Shown here: one piece after another, positions 7,143 to 7,394 of the stretch | How positions within the stretch are numbered: the first letter of the stretch is position 1 | How the letters are laid out: each line of letters begins with the position of its first letter | NCBI GenBank assembly: GCA_002299195.1 | Contig: DBOA01000117.1 | Coordinates: 1-7,394, forward strand | DNA: 7,394 nucleotides | Source of the DNA: Sphingomonadales bacterium UBA658 | GTDB lineage: Bacteria > Pseudomonadota > Alphaproteobacteria > Sphingomonadales > Sphingomonadaceae | Direction: 5' to 3' | Notes under the pieces: model-generated | Databases searched by the model: none | Told to the model about the DNA's origin: nothing | Seen by the model: the letters and a program-made list of their open reading frames with translations, nothing else | Translations under genes and position numbers: made by a program

Positions 7143-7394
7143 CGCAGCTTTGGCGAGATGATTTCAAGCAGCCCAAGAAAATTGGGCAAACGTAACACGC
7201 GCTCAAACTGAAAACCGGCCCGCTTGCCAGACGTCCAGATAACCAGCGCCTCGATTCTACCAATGACTGGCAACCGAAGTTCGACGCGTTCACCACGTTC
7301 GAAGCCGGGGTTATCGGCAATCATGAAGCCATGTGCGGAGACGTTGATGATGTGAATTTGCGTGTCGCCGCGCAATTTACTCTCGGCTATGACG
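7139..7394 (-). CDS. PilZ-domain protein (C-terminal 84 residues, cut by window edge)
   Basis: This is the 3' part of a minus-strand gene whose beginning lies beyond the right edge; the frame is open to the last base. The visible 84 residues carry the PilZ signature (D/N)xSxxG as N17-V-S-A-H-G22. They continue with a beta-barrel pattern: an ERGERVELRLP segment, then IGRIEALVIWTSGKRAGFQFE, which matches the V-x-W...G-x-x-F ending of PilZ domains. PilZ domains commonly bind cyclic di-GMP, but the upstream RxxxR motif needed for binding would fall outside the window, so binding cannot be judged. Such small PilZ proteins are common in sphingomonads and usually have no known partner. The reading could start at an internal TTG at 7375, but continuation upstream is far more likely because the PilZ fold would otherwise be incomplete. 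Its TAA stop (7141-7139) overlaps the recG TAG. Confidence 0.8.
   Translation of the reverse strand, partial: VIAESKLRGDTQIHIINVSAHGFMIADNPGFERGERVELRLPVIGRIEALVIWTSGKRAGFQFERVLRLPNFLGLLEIISPKLR
7171..7187. repeat. Perfect stem-loop in the PilZ gene, 28 nt past the recG stop
   Basis: GCCCAA (7171-7176) and TTGGGC (7182-7187) pair perfectly around a GAAAA loop. No T-run follows on either strand, so it is not a canonical intrinsic terminator. Its place just after recG, inside the convergent gene, could make it an RNA 3'-end stabiliser or pause site for recG transcripts. It could equally be chance in coding sequence. Confidence 0.35.

Noticed and set aside
7003..7320. 105-codon open frame on the minus strand across the recG end and PilZ region.
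   Set aside because: It conflicts with both recG and the PilZ frame, which carry real motifs; its residues show no pattern.
1..7394. Mobile element, CRISPR array, tRNA, defence or toxin-antitoxin gene.
   Set aside because: Every part of the window is accounted for by intact housekeeping genes and gaps under 80 bp; no direct repeats, terminal inverted repeats or spacer pattern were seen.

Overview
The window is a compact block of bacterial housekeeping genes with almost no non-coding DNA. Protein style points to an alphaproteobacterium, most likely Sphingomonadales: the SdhE with its RGTREAD signature, the start of RecG, the short-N-terminus NAD kinase, and the order recG / sdhE-mfd. By eye the DNA is moderately GC-rich. 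The genus cannot be fixed from the sequence alone; a Sphingopyxis- or Sphingorhabdus-like organism is a reasonable guess.

Layout. A minus-strand unit runs from about 5021 down to 1 in the order sdhE, mfd, moaA, nadK. sdhE and mfd overlap by 4 bp (ATGA), mfd and moaA are separated by 77 bp that hold two small inverted repeats, and moaA and nadK overlap by 4 bp (ATGA). nadK runs off the left edge. recG is divergent on the plus strand (5082-7142), starting from a gap of about 60 bp that must serve both directions. A PilZ-type protein enters from the right edge on the minus strand, and its stop codon overlaps the recG stop tail to tail. No intergenic stretch exceeds 80 bp.

Function. Mfd removes stalled RNA polymerase and recruits UvrA. 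RecG remodels stalled replication forks and R-loops. The two are paralogous dsDNA translocases, and here only the small sdhE gene separates them. SdhE helps attach FAD to succinate dehydrogenase. MoaA makes the first intermediate of molybdenum cofactor synthesis from GTP. NadK phosphorylates NAD to NADP. These pathways share no obvious purpose, so the unit looks like a conserved housekeeping neighbourhood, not a dedicated system.

I found no mobile element, CRISPR array, RNA gene, toxin-antitoxin pair or defence gene. The points worth a second look are all small-scale: the overlapping start and stop signals, the sdhE start choice, a possibly near-leaderless recG, the structured mfd-moaA gap, and a perfect stem-loop inside the PilZ gene just beyond the recG stop. 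I saw no evidence of a previously undescribed system.
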